Positions 17,400 to 25,342 of a DNA stretch of 54,632 bases are shown here, one piece after another. Made by a program: the position numbers and the translations under genes. The stretch covers positions 1 through 54,632 of the IMG/VR virus record IMGVR_UViG_3300017963_002387; one strand, written 5' to 3'. How positions within the stretch are numbered: position 1 is the stretch's first letter; each line of letters starts with the position of its first letter. The notes beneath the pieces were generated by a model. That model saw only the letters and a list, made by a program, of their open reading frames with translations. It had not been told where the DNA came from and searched no databases. Origin of the DNA: a virus.

Positions 17400-18085
17400 A
17401 GGTCCGCCCAGTCGTTTCGCTTCAGCATATCCGCGATTTCCTTCCAGTTGGTGTAATAGGTTTCAGTCGCCCGTTTATGCATCTTCCGATTGTCCGCGTA
17501 CAAAGGACGGCGAATAACGCCCAGGAACTGACAGATCCGCCCTGTTTCCCCCAGGGGAATAGACCCGTTCGCCTGTTGGGTTATGTCTTCGTATCGAACT
17601 TCAAGAATTTCGCAGTTCTGTTGTACGCCGCGAAGGAACGCGCGCCGCTGTTGGTTCAGCCGCTTGATCCGGTTGGCAACGTCCGCCGGGATCGCGTCCA
17701 GGACTTCATTGTCCACAAAGGACCCATCAAAGACATGCCGCGGGATCCCATTCCGGATTTCCTGTTTCGCCAGAAGGACGCTTGTCACGGTTGGCATAAT
17801 CGCCCGCGTCAAGTGAAGGATCTTGACTTCGTTATTGACAAGGTATTCCATGACGCCCGGGTGTAGCGCCTGATCATAGGTCAGCCGACAAGCCGCGACC
17901 TTGTAATAGGGTTCTGTTAGGACAAGGTCCAGGATCCGGACCGGACGCTTCCCGATATGCTGAACCCATGTCGCCTGGGGTCGAAGGGGTTCTTCCCGGG
18001 GACAGTGTATGTCCCGATGGTTCGACAGACAGCCCGCAAAGTACAACCCGCCCGACCGCTGGGTCGCGACAATGACCGCCTTCAT
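17387..18085 (-). CDS. Sulfotransferase-like enzyme A
   Basis: 232 aa from ATG 18085, which overlaps the methyltransferase stop as ATGA; the open frame extends upstream but only antisense to the methyltransferase. The P-loop-like segment VIVATQRSGGLYFAGCLSNH near residue 5, the segment VKILHLTRAIMPTVTSVLLA, and CEILEVRYEDI / ICQFLGV match the sulfotransferase pattern and the next gene, with which it is a diverged pair. The usual His/Arg catalytic arrangement is not certain. A TTCCCC-GGGGAA palindrome lies inside the gene at 17546. Confidence 0.7.
   Translation of the reverse strand: MKAVIVATQRSGGLYFAGCLSNHRDIHCPREEPLRPQATWVQHIGKRPVRILDLVLTEPYYKVAACRLTYDQALHPGVMEYLVNNEVKILHLTRAIMPTVTSVLLAKQEIRNGIPRHVFDGSFVDNEVLDAIPADVANRIKRLNQQRRAFLRGVQQNCEILEVRYEDITQQANGSIPLGETGRICQFLGVIRRPLYADNRKMHKRATETYYTNWKEIADMLKRNDWADLWRE
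17546..17559. repeat. TTCCCC-CA-GGGGAA palindrome, copy 2
   Basis: Inside sulfotransferase A, the one copy that reads TG at the centre on the transcribed strand. Confidence 0.75.
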
Positions 18086-18552
18086 GTTCCGTCCCAACCT
18101 TCCGGCTTTTTGATCAGGTTCCAGTAAAAGGACGTCGGACGCTTCTTTTTGTTCGCCCAACGCTTCAGAATATGCCATTTGTACGGGGTGTAAAAGCTGT
18201 AATCCCTTCCCCGCTGGGTTGTCGGGTCCAGTTGGTCCATGATCCCGGGTCCGACTTTGTGAATATGCGTCAAGTCTTCCCAGGTAACGTTCGCCTTCCA
18301 GAAAGGAAGCTTGACGACGCAAAGCCCGCCAAGTTCCGTAATCCGCCAGATTTCGTTCATGGACGTAAGCAGATTATGGTAAAGGTGTTCCAGGACCGAA
18401 AACGCGTAAACGCGCGCGAACTGTCCGTCTTCCCATGGCCATGGTAGATCGTTCAAGTCCCATGCCACGTCGATCGCCTTCGAATGCTGGGTTATGTCAT
18501 GGTTGATCGAATCGTCCAGGATTCGGTTCCCCGCGCCCAGGTTCAGATTCAT
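18082..18552 (-). CDS. SAM-dependent methyltransferase (type 11-like)
   Basis: 156 aa. The N-terminus MNLNLGAGNRILDDSINHDI carries the class I motif I (LNLGAGNR), acidic residue DITQHSKAIDVAWDLNDLPWPW follows, and FARVYAFSVLEHLYH gives the post-motif strand with LEHL typical of the Methyltransf_11 family. It is short but has all core strands. AGAAAGGG precedes the ATG. In glycan gene clusters such enzymes O-methylate sugars; that role here is inferred from its neighbours. It overlaps the upstream 63-aa frame by 56 nt. Confidence 0.8.
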   Translation of the reverse strand: MNLNLGAGNRILDDSINHDITQHSKAIDVAWDLNDLPWPWEDGQFARVYAFSVLEHLYHNLLTSMNEIWRITELGGLCVVKLPFWKANVTWEDLTHIHKVGPGIMDQLDPTTQRGRDYSFYTPYKWHILKRWANKKKRPTSFYWNLIKKPEGWDGT

Positions 18553-18688
18553 GTATGCCCTTTCTGTATGCCCGCGCCAAGTGTTCCGCGATCCGGGCTT
18601 CGACTTGTTCGATATCGCGATCGTATCGCAAGCCCAACCGTTGACAAAGATCGTTCACGATTTCCGCCGCCCGCGCGCGCGCGTTCAC
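18497..18688 (-). CDS. 63-aa helical protein, GTG start
   Basis: A GTG at 18688 overlaps the TGA of the upstream glycosyltransferase (GTGA). The protein begins NARARAAEIVNDLCQRLG and has a long charged helix DIEQVEARIAEHLARAYRKG; the rest is Gly/Pro-rich. It overlaps the start of the methyltransferase by 56 nt in another frame. The tight junction and helix-like composition support a real coupled gene, but the overlap makes this uncertain. Function unknown. Confidence 0.45.
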   Translation of the reverse strand: MNARARAAEIVNDLCQRLGLRYDRDIEQVEARIAEHLARAYRKGIHESEPGRGEPNPGRFDQP

Positions 18689-20355
18689 TGTCCATGCTTT
18701 CTCATATAATCGTCGACCATGTCCCATGCGACCTTGTCGGTCAGCCCGTATCCTTCCGGGACCTGTCCGGTCCAACGCCGCGCCCGACCAACAAAATGAA
18801 GGACGCCCGCCGACCCTTTCTTTCCGGGGGGATATTCCTTCCCCTTCAGGGTGATCAGGGTATTCCATTCGTTCCCCAGCCATAGGACCCGGATCGGGTC
18901 AGAGTATAGCGCCCGGATCAAAGCGCCCTGATCGCGTCCCTGGTATTTGTTCCATTCGGCGAACCATCGAACCATGAATGCTTCCGCCGCCGGACAGCGC
19001 CGGAATCCCCAAACCCCGCCATTGATCTGAAGACTTTCCGCGGTCCCGATCTTCTGGATCGTCTTCATATACTCTTCGCGATTGTTCGACCTTTGGAAAT
19101 CGTCCAGGGTATCATGAAGATGCGCGTCTTTGCAGATTATGAATTCCCAGCCCATGTCAAGCCATCGGAAATACTGTTCGACGTCGGCATGGACGATTTC
19201 AATATCCGCGTCCAGGTATAGGATCGATTCCCATTCCGCCGGGGCAAAATCGTAAGCCTTCAGCTTTGCGATCCGCCCGCCTATATCTTTGTCCGGTTGC
19301 TTGATCAGGATATGTTCTGGACCCAGCTTCCGATCTGAACACAACGCGACCGGGATCCCGGGAAGGTTCGCCCGGATCGTTTTGATCGCGATCTTTGCCG
19401 CGTCCCGGGCTGGGTCCCCAAACGCGACCATATAGATCCCGCGCCGCCCATCGGACGAATCGATCGCCTGAAGCCGGGGTTTGTCATAAAGGAACCCTTC
19501 GAATGCTTCCCGGTTCGCGTCGACCCAAGCTTCGACCGCATGCGGCTTTGTCGTTTCCCGAAGAGCTTCCCGATCGACCGTATCGAATCCGCCCAACGCC
19601 TTCCCGAATGCCCGCTTCAGGCTTTTGTAATCGCCCGCGGTATAGCGATATATCCCATGGACGTCGGGAATGCTATCATGGATCCCAACCCCAACCGGGA
19701 TCACAACCGGGACGCCGCATGATAGGGCTTCCAGGGTTGTCATGGGTCCGCCTTCGACCGTCGACGTACAGACAAAGACGTTCAGGGACTGATAAAACGC
19801 TGGCATGCCGTCCCAGGTGTATTTCTTTGTGGGGCAAGGCCAACCGCGACCGGACGCCTTGAACTGGGCTTCCTTCTGAAAGTCCTGGACAAGCGCCGAA
19901 GCCAGTTCTTCCCCCTTGCGCCCGCTTTTGTATCGGAAGCCGGAAAAGCCCGCGACCGGAAGTGTTCCGCTGGGCTGGGGGACAATGACAAAGCGATCGG
20001 TTTCCAGGGGAAGGGGGAAAACGAACGTCTTCCCGTAAAGGGGTTCAATAAGCGCCCTTGTCTGTTCGTTCATACAGACGCGAAGGGTTGAATTCTTTGC
20101 CGCCGCATGGAACAGCCGGACCTTTGCCGATTCCGCCGCGTCCGCGTCTTCAAGATGCGTCAAATAAGCGACCGTCGGGGTCGCGTCGAACCGCGGGGCT
20201 TTCTGATATTCAAAGTATCCCAGCCAGTAATTCAAGTCCGCGGACGGGTCCGGTCGATCGGACGCCTTCCAACCGAACGCGTCCATAAGGTAACGCGCGA
20301 ACCGGGGGATAACCCGATCGTCTGTCCAGTTCCGGCATACGATATGTACCTTCAT
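18685..20355 (-). CDS. Two-domain glycosyltransferase (GT-B plus GT-A fusion)
   Basis: 556 aa from ATG 20355, which forms ATGA with the upstream 48-aa gene. Residues 1-295 are a GT4-like GT-B half; the nucleotide-sugar site motif STVEGGPMTTLEALSCGVPV is at about 199-217. Residues about 305-556 are a GT-A half with a DxD motif in LYLDADIEIV (Asp382/Asp384), later NGGVWGFRR and RDQGALIRAL, like GT8-type enzymes. Two transferases in one chain suggest sequential addition of two sugars. The second half is related to the separate 203-aa enzyme upstream. Confidence 0.85.
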   Translation of the reverse strand: MKVHIVCRNWTDDRVIPRFARYLMDAFGWKASDRPDPSADLNYWLGYFEYQKAPRFDATPTVAYLTHLEDADAAESAKVRLFHAAAKNSTLRVCMNEQTRALIEPLYGKTFVFPLPLETDRFVIVPQPSGTLPVAGFSGFRYKSGRKGEELASALVQDFQKEAQFKASGRGWPCPTKKYTWDGMPAFYQSLNVFVCTSTVEGGPMTTLEALSCGVPVVIPVGVGIHDSIPDVHGIYRYTAGDYKSLKRAFGKALGGFDTVDREALRETTKPHAVEAWVDANREAFEGFLYDKPRLQAIDSSDGRRGIYMVAFGDPARDAAKIAIKTIRANLPGIPVALCSDRKLGPEHILIKQPDKDIGGRIAKLKAYDFAPAEWESILYLDADIEIVHADVEQYFRWLDMGWEFIICKDAHLHDTLDDFQRSNNREEYMKTIQKIGTAESLQINGGVWGFRRCPAAEAFMVRWFAEWNKYQGRDQGALIRALYSDPIRVLWLGNEWNTLITLKGKEYPPGKKGSAGVLHFVGRARRWTGQVPEGYGLTDKVAWDMVDDYMRKHGQ

Positions 20356-20498
20356 GACAGTCCTTTCAGTTCCGTAATCGCCCAGCCAAAGACCAACGCC
20401 CAGACGAATCCGAACAGTATCACGTTTCCGCCCGTTGCCAACCCCAACAGCGCGACCAACAAAGCGAACAAAGCCAACAATGGATCCGCCGCCTTCAT
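20352..20498 (-). CDS. 48-aa hydrophobic membrane protein
   Basis: This short gene is joined by ATGA overlaps on both sides (ATG 20498 to the upstream glycosyltransferase stop, TGA to the downstream ATG 20355). Its sequence is nearly all hydrophobic: DPLLALFALLVALLGLA, a short GGN turn, then VILFGFVWALVFGWAI, i.e. two likely membrane helices in a hairpin, ending TELKGLS. It may anchor the glycosyltransferases to the membrane or act as a small holin-like protein; both are inference. Confidence 0.65.
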   Translation of the reverse strand: MKAADPLLALFALLVALLGLATGGNVILFGFVWALVFGWAITELKGLS

Positions 20499-21106
20499 GC
20501 GCGCGCCCGCCCAAACAAGTGCGCGATAATGCCGCCGCCATTCCAGGGTTTGCCCAGAAGCCAAAGCCGAACGGGGATTTCGATCAATGCCCGAAGGAAT
20601 GCGCCTTGATCCTGTCCCCGAAAGCGAAGCCATTCGCGCCGCCAAACACTGAAGAACTGCACGATCCGGATCGACTTTCGGAAGAACATGACGCCGCATT
20701 GTATTTGTAACACATCATAAGCGCCCGCCTTCTTCAAGGTCGCTTCTTTGTCTTCCCGAGACACATGCCACAACAGCCGCGCGCCCTGATTTTCCGACGT
20801 GACAAGCGCCATGTCCCAGCCCCTGTCCAGAATGTCAAAGCCCGCCGACAAGTCCCCGTAAACCCGAGTATCCGCGTCCAGGTATAGCGTATGGTCAAAG
20901 GGGGACAGCTTGTCCAGGTTGACTTTCGCCCAGCGCGATTTCTGGACGTCTGTAAAGCCGGACATGTCCCCCAGTTCCGCCGAATCGGATCCGATCATGG
21001 CGATCGGAAGATCCGGCATGTGTTTCTTCAGGCTTTGGGACGCTTCCCAGTATTCCGAAAGCGCCCGGGACCCGTAAGCGATATATACCGCGCCGCGGGT
21101 TGTCAA
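20495..21106 (-). CDS. GT-A glycosyltransferase (GT8-like)
   Basis: 203 aa. The pattern GAVYIAYGSRALSEYWEASQSL at the start, HTLYLDADTRVYGDL (DxD, Asp77/Asp79, metal and nucleotide-sugar binding), IQCGVMFFRKS and RGQDQGAFLRAL closely follows GT8-like or phage nucleotide-diphospho-sugar transferases. It is homologous to the C-terminal half of the neighbouring 556-aa enzyme, so a duplication is likely. Sugar and acceptor cannot be told. Confidence 0.85.
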   Translation of the reverse strand: MTTRGAVYIAYGSRALSEYWEASQSLKKHMPDLPIAMIGSDSAELGDMSGFTDVQKSRWAKVNLDKLSPFDHTLYLDADTRVYGDLSAGFDILDRGWDMALVTSENQGARLLWHVSREDKEATLKKAGAYDVLQIQCGVMFFRKSIRIVQFFSVWRREWLRFRGQDQGAFLRALIEIPVRLWLLGKPWNGGGIIAHLFGRARA

Positions 21107-21118
21107 GGTTCAGCCTTT

Positions 21119-21802
21119 CTATTCTTCTGTATATCGGGGACCCGCTGTCCAGGTAACGGGAAGCGCACAAAGGATCGGACGGGTTCGGAAAACAGCCCGC
21201 AAAAAGGACAGCCGCCGATCGTCGCCTTCCTTATGCTCTTCTTTCCAGACGTCGAACAGTTCGTCCGTTTGGGGACAGCGCGCGACATACAACAGCCCGG
21301 GGTTATAGACCGGGACGCGCAAGTCCTGGACAACGTCCAGGGTCCGTTTCTTTTCGTCGTCTGATCCCAAGTGTAACGCAAGGGCCTTATATCGCCATAG
21401 GGGACATGCGACTTGCCAACCATGCTGAACCCTATGAAAGCCGACTGGCATAAGTTCACGGCGAAGCGAAACATTCGGATCCCAAAACAGGGTTGAACCA
21501 TAGGGACGCCCGGAAAACAGGGTCCCAACCTGGACGCCCATGCCGTCCCATGTTCCGTCGACAAAGCCCGTCGCGGATTCCGGGTCCGCTGGGTCGACAA
21601 TTACGACGCCCGAATTTCCCCAGTCCGCGACCTGATTTCGAATGTCCTTCCGGGGGATTTCGCATTCCCCAGCCGCAAGCATAACGCGCGCGTCATGTTT
21701 GCCAACCTGGACCCATTCCCCGGCTTCATGCTTTTGCATTCGCGCATGTTCGTCTTTCAGGTATTTCGCGGACAACAGACGAACCCAGACAAAGACAGAC
21801 AT
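21119..21802 (-). CDS. First gene of the glycan cassette, possible glycosyltransferase-related protein
   Basis: 227 aa, ATG preceded by GAAAGGG. Residues 1-75 (HEAGEWVQVGKHDARVMLAAGECEIPR) resemble a small domain found near phage head genes. Residues 80-227 (SGVVIVDPADPESATGF, RELMPVGFHRVQHGWQVACPLWRY, VPVYNPGLLYVARCPQTDELFDVW) have the NPGLLYV strand and following helix seen late in GT-A transferases, but no DxD is obvious. It could be a degenerate transferase or an acceptor protein. A long hairpin with the TTCCCC palindrome in its loop precedes it. Confidence 0.6.
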   Translation of the reverse strand: MSVFVWVRLLSAKYLKDEHARMQKHEAGEWVQVGKHDARVMLAAGECEIPRKDIRNQVADWGNSGVVIVDPADPESATGFVDGTWDGMGVQVGTLFSGRPYGSTLFWDPNVSLRRELMPVGFHRVQHGWQVACPLWRYKALALHLGSDDEKKRTLDVVQDLRVPVYNPGLLYVARCPQTDELFDVWKEEHKEGDDRRLSFLRAVFRTRPILCALPVTWTAGPRYTEE

Positions 21803-21817
21803 TATATCCCTTTCGGA

Positions 21818-21880
21818 AGGAAGCCGGGACCCGTCCCGTTTCCCCTGGGGGAATACCCGGGGACGGGTCCTGGACTTCCT
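21818..21880 (-). promoter_or_regulatory. Long hairpin upstream of the glycan cassette
   Basis: Arms GGACCCGTCCC (21827-21837) and GGGACGGGTCC (21860-21870) are perfectly complementary. They extend outward through a G-T pair and CC/GG to AGGAAG (21818) and CTTCCT (21880). The loop contains the TTCCCC-TG-GGGGAA palindrome. It lies in the 88-nt gap between the 145-aa gene and the cassette. It could be a processing signal, a partial terminator or a protein site; no T-run follows in the direction of transcription. Confidence 0.6.
21840..21853. repeat. TTCCCC-TG-GGGGAA palindrome, copy 3
   Basis: In the loop of the hairpin before the glycan cassette; reads CA on the transcribed strand. Confidence 0.75.
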
Positions 21881-21890
21881 TCAGCCGGAT

Positions 21891-22328
21891 CTAGTCTACG
21901 ATTTCGCTGATCAGGGTTGTCGAAACGGGTTCATAGCCAGCGACAAAGCCCCAAAGGGTCGCGCTGTATTCGACCGCATCGGTCCCCACGGTGATCAGGG
22001 GGGAAATGAAGTCGTAACCGGGGGTCAGTTCTTCCCCGCGAAGTTCGATCAGAACGACTTCGTTCCCGTCGCCGCCCGCCTGGGTCAACTGGGTAATTGC
22101 TTTCCCGGCGATATTCGCCATGTTCGATCCAGCCGCGTTTGTGCATTCGCGAATGACAGCGTCCAGGGTCGCGCCCTGGGCCATGTCCCCGACGTCGATC
22201 ACTAGAACGAACCGATCGTGATCGCCCGCGGTAACGGGACCCAGCGCATGCGCGCCCGCCGCTAGGCTGTCGGCATGTTCGACCGCCAACAGTTCATATC
22301 CTTCGCTGAAACGTTCGCAGAAATCCAT
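21891..22328 (-). CDS. Capsid-adjacent protein, possible decoration protein
   Basis: 145 aa from ATG 22328, chosen because AGGAG lies seven bases upstream; an upstream in-frame ATG falls inside a hairpin. Segments YELLAVEHADSLAAGAHALGPVTAGDHDRFVLVIDVGDMAQGATLDAVIREC and KAITQLTQAGGDGNEVVLIELRGEEL are alternating helix and strand, ending SATLWGFVAGYEPVS. This matches a short family found immediately after HK97-type capsid genes in many phages, which usually gets a capsid-associated label. Exact role unknown. Confidence 0.65.
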   Translation of the reverse strand: MDFCERFSEGYELLAVEHADSLAAGAHALGPVTAGDHDRFVLVIDVGDMAQGATLDAVIRECTNAAGSNMANIAGKAITQLTQAGGDGNEVVLIELRGEELTPGYDFISPLITVGTDAVEYSATLWGFVAGYEPVSTTLISEIVD

Positions 22329-22346
22329 GATTGTATCTCCTATGCT

Positions 22347-22368
22347 GGGGGACCCTTTCGGGTCCCCC
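22347..22368 (-). promoter_or_regulatory. GNRA-tetraloop hairpin before the 145-aa gene
   Basis: On the transcribed strand a 9-bp stem GGGGGACCC/GGGTCCCCC closes a GAAA tetraloop. It lies between the capsid gene and the next start, with AGGAG just downstream. It belongs to a repeated family of GGGACCC hairpins placed before ribosome binding sites. No T-run follows, so it is more likely a stabilising or processing element than a full terminator. Confidence 0.7.
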
Positions 22369-22390
22369 ACTACAGCCGACTTATGTCAGC

Positions 22391-23728
22391 TTATGAAGTC
22401 GGGTGAATTCCCAGGATCACGAACGGCGAAACCTGGGTCGTTCCGTCGCTGTACGTCAACGGAAGATCCAGCCACGGTCGCCCGCCAACCCGAGAAACAG
22501 CGCGCCATGCCGTCAAGTCGTTCTGGAATCGGAAATGCTTCGAAGCGTCAACCGTAACCGCCTGTCGATCCCCGATCAGATATTTCGACCAGTCGCAAAG
22601 CGCAACCGATCCCACTTCGCCGGGTTGCGGCATATGTTCGCTGAAGAAAACAGGATACCCGAACAGCGAACCCGGGACGCCGTCGCGCGCGCTGGGCATA
22701 AAGACATAGGACGGATTCCCAGCCGGACCGTTCAGTTCGATCAAGTCGGACATCCACTGTCGCGACATCATCCAGATCGGGGAACGCCCGACAAAGGCTT
22801 CCAGCATGTCCGCAAAGTCCGATACCGCGATCGCGCCGATCGCCGCCGGGGGGATCGTGATCGTCCCAGGTGCGGGGATAATCCCCAGGGGCTGTCCAGC
22901 GCCCGTCCCCTGAACATAGGCATGTTCTTTATACCAGTCGATCGCGCCGCCGAATGCCGAATTCAGGAACGCTTCCAGCGAAACGGCATTGTCCATAAGC
23001 AGTTCGTCGCTTGCTTCAGTGTACAAAGCCAGCTTGAACGCGGTCAGATTGATCCGCCTGAAGGACGGCTGGGTTTCGTCCTTTTCAGTCGCTTCTTCGG
23101 TCCATTTGGCGATGATCCCGCCAAACCAGTGGGGCTGTCCGGCTGTCGTCGCGCCCTGATTCAGCGCCGGAAGCTGGATCTGTCGACGCCGCATCGGGAT
23201 CACGGTTGCCCGCGGGGTAACGACACTGTCCGTTCCGCCCGGGTGAACCAACAGGCTTTCGCCTTGCTGTACTGGGACAAGATACCCGCCGGACGCGCCG
23301 ACGGATTCCAGAAGGTCTTTGCTGTCGCCCGGTTCAACCCAGCCGATCTTCGTTTCGTCGACCGCGGGTTCTTCCGGATCGCGCCAACGCTTCAGCCCGG
23401 GGTGAACCGACTTGCGCCCAAACTCAGCATTGAACACTTCGACCAACAGCCGACCCAGCGAACCGATCTGCTTTGCCGGACGATCGCCGCCGCGATTTTC
23501 GACCTTCGCGGTCCCCATAAGGGCCTTTTCCGATTCGGCGATCTGGACAAGGCTGTCGATTTCGCTTTTGATATCGTCGACCCGCGCCAGCATGCGGGTT
23601 GCCTTTTCCCGATCTTGCGCGTCCGCCTTTTCGTTCAGAAAGATTTCCTTCGCGTCGCGAATCAGCTTCTGACCTTCGTTCCGAAGTTCGTCGACGCGAT
23701 CGCCCACGATCATCATTTGTTCAGCCAT
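22391..23728 (-). CDS. Major capsid protein (HK97 fold)
   Basis: 445 aa. Residues 1-80 form a charged coiled coil (delta-domain scaffold: ELRNEGQKLIRDAKEIFLNEK, ARVDDIKSEIDSLVQIAE), normally removed by the protease. The mature part has ASGGYLVPVQQGESLL, an RINLTAFKLALYTEASDELLMD spine region, GQPLGIIPAPGTITI, WMMSRQWMSDLIEL and DWSKYLIGDRQAVTVDAS, all hallmarks of HK97-type capsids. It follows the protease gene by two bases. Start ATG at 23728 is followed by MAEQMMIV. Confidence 0.95.
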   Translation of the reverse strand: MAEQMMIVGDRVDELRNEGQKLIRDAKEIFLNEKADAQDREKATRMLARVDDIKSEIDSLVQIAESEKALMGTAKVENRGGDRPAKQIGSLGRLLVEVFNAEFGRKSVHPGLKRWRDPEEPAVDETKIGWVEPGDSKDLLESVGASGGYLVPVQQGESLLVHPGGTDSVVTPRATVIPMRRRQIQLPALNQGATTAGQPHWFGGIIAKWTEEATEKDETQPSFRRINLTAFKLALYTEASDELLMDNAVSLEAFLNSAFGGAIDWYKEHAYVQGTGAGQPLGIIPAPGTITIPPAAIGAIAVSDFADMLEAFVGRSPIWMMSRQWMSDLIELNGPAGNPSYVFMPSARDGVPGSLFGYPVFFSEHMPQPGEVGSVALCDWSKYLIGDRQAVTVDASKHFRFQNDLTAWRAVSRVGGRPWLDLPLTYSDGTTQVSPFVILGIHPTS

Positions 23729-23730
23729 GG

Positions 23731-24837
23731 TTATACTCCTATGATTTTCAGTTCTGCTTCCAACAGGTTGATCCGCGTCAACATGTCCGCTTCGGAAGGT
23801 GAATCATCTTCGACCCGACCGACGTCGTCATGCTGTTCGGCTGGATCGGCCTTTCCCTTGAAAGGTGAATCCGCCGCCAACTTTCCGGGATCGTCTTCCT
23901 CTTCTTCTTCGACCGAAGCCGAAAGTCCGGGGACGTCGATCCCAGCGTCTTCCAAAAGTTCGACCAACGCTAGAACGGCATTCGCGATCCGCGTTCCGTT
24001 CCGCGCCGATAAAACGCGCCCTTCTTTTGCCGCCTGGACAAGTTCGCCCAGCCGCTTCAAGTCCTGTTCAACCGCCCATGCCGCCTGGAAAATGGGGACA
24101 AGGGTCTTTGCGTTTTCTTCAGCCGCGTATAGGGCTTGAATCTGTTCGACCGCTTCGTCTTCCGTATCATGACAGCCCAGGCTTTCCCCAACGGCTTCCC
24201 CGTCTTCATTGATCTTGTAAACGCAATACTGATCGCCTTCGACAAAGACGTCCCATGGTTTCTCTTCGGTCGCCTTATCTTCAGCGTCTGGGTTGTCATC
24301 TTTGACGCCCGTCGTCGACGTCGCTTCGTTCATTCCCCATAGGACGGGGGATACTTCCCAAAGCCGCAAGGTCCGCAAGTTCCGGACCGTCACGTCCTGT
24401 CCGTCGACCTCTTCCTTCGAATAGTCAAAGTCCAGGGGATCATATCCGAAGGACCATTCATTCACAACGCCTTCTTTGATCCGCCGGAAAATCGCCATGG
24501 ACGCGTCGTCGTCAAGCATGAACTTTGCGGTCAGTTCCGCGCCGCCCGTTGCTTCGGGGAACTTTGACAAGGCTTCTGGGGGAAGGTCAGACGCGCCGAC
24601 TTCCCGAAGTCGAAGGGGCTTCGCGATCGCGTCCCGGACGCTGAAGGTGTTATGATGATCCAGGATCCGAACCCGGGACCCGCGTTCCGCAAAGGTCTTT
24701 GTAAATGCGCCCGGGTGAATGCGATCGCCGCCGCTGTCGACGTTGCCCATGACGGCGAAAATCGCCGTTACAATGCCCTGGGTTTCGTCAATTTCTGTAA
24801 TCAGCCCGTCAACCGTTTTATGTTCTTTCGCGCCCAT
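23731..24837 (-). CDS. Prohead protease (HK97 U35 family) with C-terminal scaffold-like tail
   Basis: 368 aa. The protease domain (1-175) has VDSGGDRIHPGAFTKTF, RILDHHN (catalytic His region), GVVNEWSFGYDPLD (catalytic Ser region) and LRLWEVSPVLWGMN. After it comes a small domain WDVFVEGDQYCVYKINEDG with GCHDTEDEAVEQIQALYAAEE, a module often found after phage proteases, then an acidic coiled-coil tail that may act as scaffold in addition to the capsid delta-domain. It precedes the capsid gene directly. Confidence 0.92.
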   Translation of the reverse strand: MGAKEHKTVDGLITEIDETQGIVTAIFAVMGNVDSGGDRIHPGAFTKTFAERGSRVRILDHHNTFSVRDAIAKPLRLREVGASDLPPEALSKFPEATGGAELTAKFMLDDDASMAIFRRIKEGVVNEWSFGYDPLDFDYSKEEVDGQDVTVRNLRTLRLWEVSPVLWGMNEATSTTGVKDDNPDAEDKATEEKPWDVFVEGDQYCVYKINEDGEAVGESLGCHDTEDEAVEQIQALYAAEENAKTLVPIFQAAWAVEQDLKRLGELVQAAKEGRVLSARNGTRIANAVLALVELLEDAGIDVPGLSASVEEEEEDDPGKLAADSPFKGKADPAEQHDDVGRVEDDSPSEADMLTRINLLEAELKIIGV

Positions 24838-24849
24838 GGGTGTATCCCC

Positions 24850-25035
24850 CTATTTGTGTTCTGTTGGTCCGACAGCCCAGCGCCGGACAAGTGTTACCTT
24901 TTCCGCGCAATAGGGACATTTCCGGGTTTCGCGCCTGTTCAGTCCCAGCCGCGCGATCGCGACCTTCAGCCGCCGCCCGCATGCCGGACAATAGGCTTCT
25001 TCTTCCGGCGATTCAAATTCAACCGTATTTCGCAT
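24850..25035 (-). CDS. Small Com-like zinc-ribbon protein
   Basis: 61 aa from ATG 25035, preferred over an ATG 18 nt upstream because AGAAGGAAG is correctly spaced. Two knuckles, CPACGRR and CPYC, are 27 residues apart with basic residues between (RRLKVAIARLGLNRRETRK). It resembles the Mu Com-type zinc-binding regulator. It sits between protease and an opposite-strand gene. Likely nucleic-acid binding; target unknown. Confidence 0.7.
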   Translation of the reverse strand: MRNTVEFESPEEEAYCPACGRRLKVAIARLGLNRRETRKCPYCAEKVTLVRRWAVGPTEHK

Positions 25036-25058
25036 GATGCTTCCTTCTTTCATAATGC

Positions 25059-25087
25059 TTGACAGCCGCCGACGCCCATGCTATACT
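25059..25087 (+). promoter_or_regulatory. Rightward promoter inside the leftward arm
   Basis: TTGACA (25059-25064), 17 bp, TATACT (25082-25087). It points against the surrounding structural genes and lies 36 bp before a rightward 72-aa gene with a good ribosome binding site. The box arrangement equals that of early promoters in the right arm. Confidence 0.8.
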
Positions 25088-25123
25088 GTAGACAATGGTC
25101 GCCCGATTCAGAAAGGACAAAGC

Positions 25124-25342
25124 ATGCCCGCCGACAATGCCCGCCGAATCATAACCGTTTCATGCGACTGGGAAACCGGAATCGCCGACGTCGTGATAAT
25201 GCGCCGGACGCGCCGGGGAATCTATTCCCGATCCCGATATGCCCGCTTGCGACATGCGCCCAGCCTGAACCGTCTTTGGCAAGTCCTGAAAGGTCGCCCG
25301 CATTCCTTCGCCCAGGGACAGTCCGTTTACCATTTTCAGTAA
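25124..25342 (+). CDS. Rightward small basic protein (moron-like gene)
   Basis: 72 aa, preceded by AGAAAGGACAAAGC and its own promoter. It begins with a strand-rich part (RRIITVSCDWETGIADVVIMRRTRRGIYSRS) and continues as a basic helix (PSLNRLWQVLKG), net positively charged. It is the only rightward gene in the 34 kb left arm and overlaps the end of the 81-aa leftward gene by 7 nt. An independent promoter and opposite orientation in a late operon are the usual marks of a moron expressed outside the late programme. The family is not recognised. Confidence 0.7.
   Translation: MPADNARRIITVSCDWETGIADVVIMRRTRRGIYSRSRYARLRHAPSLNRLWQVLKGRPHSFAQGQSVYHFQ

Noticed and set aside
22403-24139. Rightward 578-aa open frame
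   Set aside because: Antisense to the capsid and protease genes, which are unmistakable; the frame stays open because TAA/TAG/TGA are rare opposite the preferred codons.
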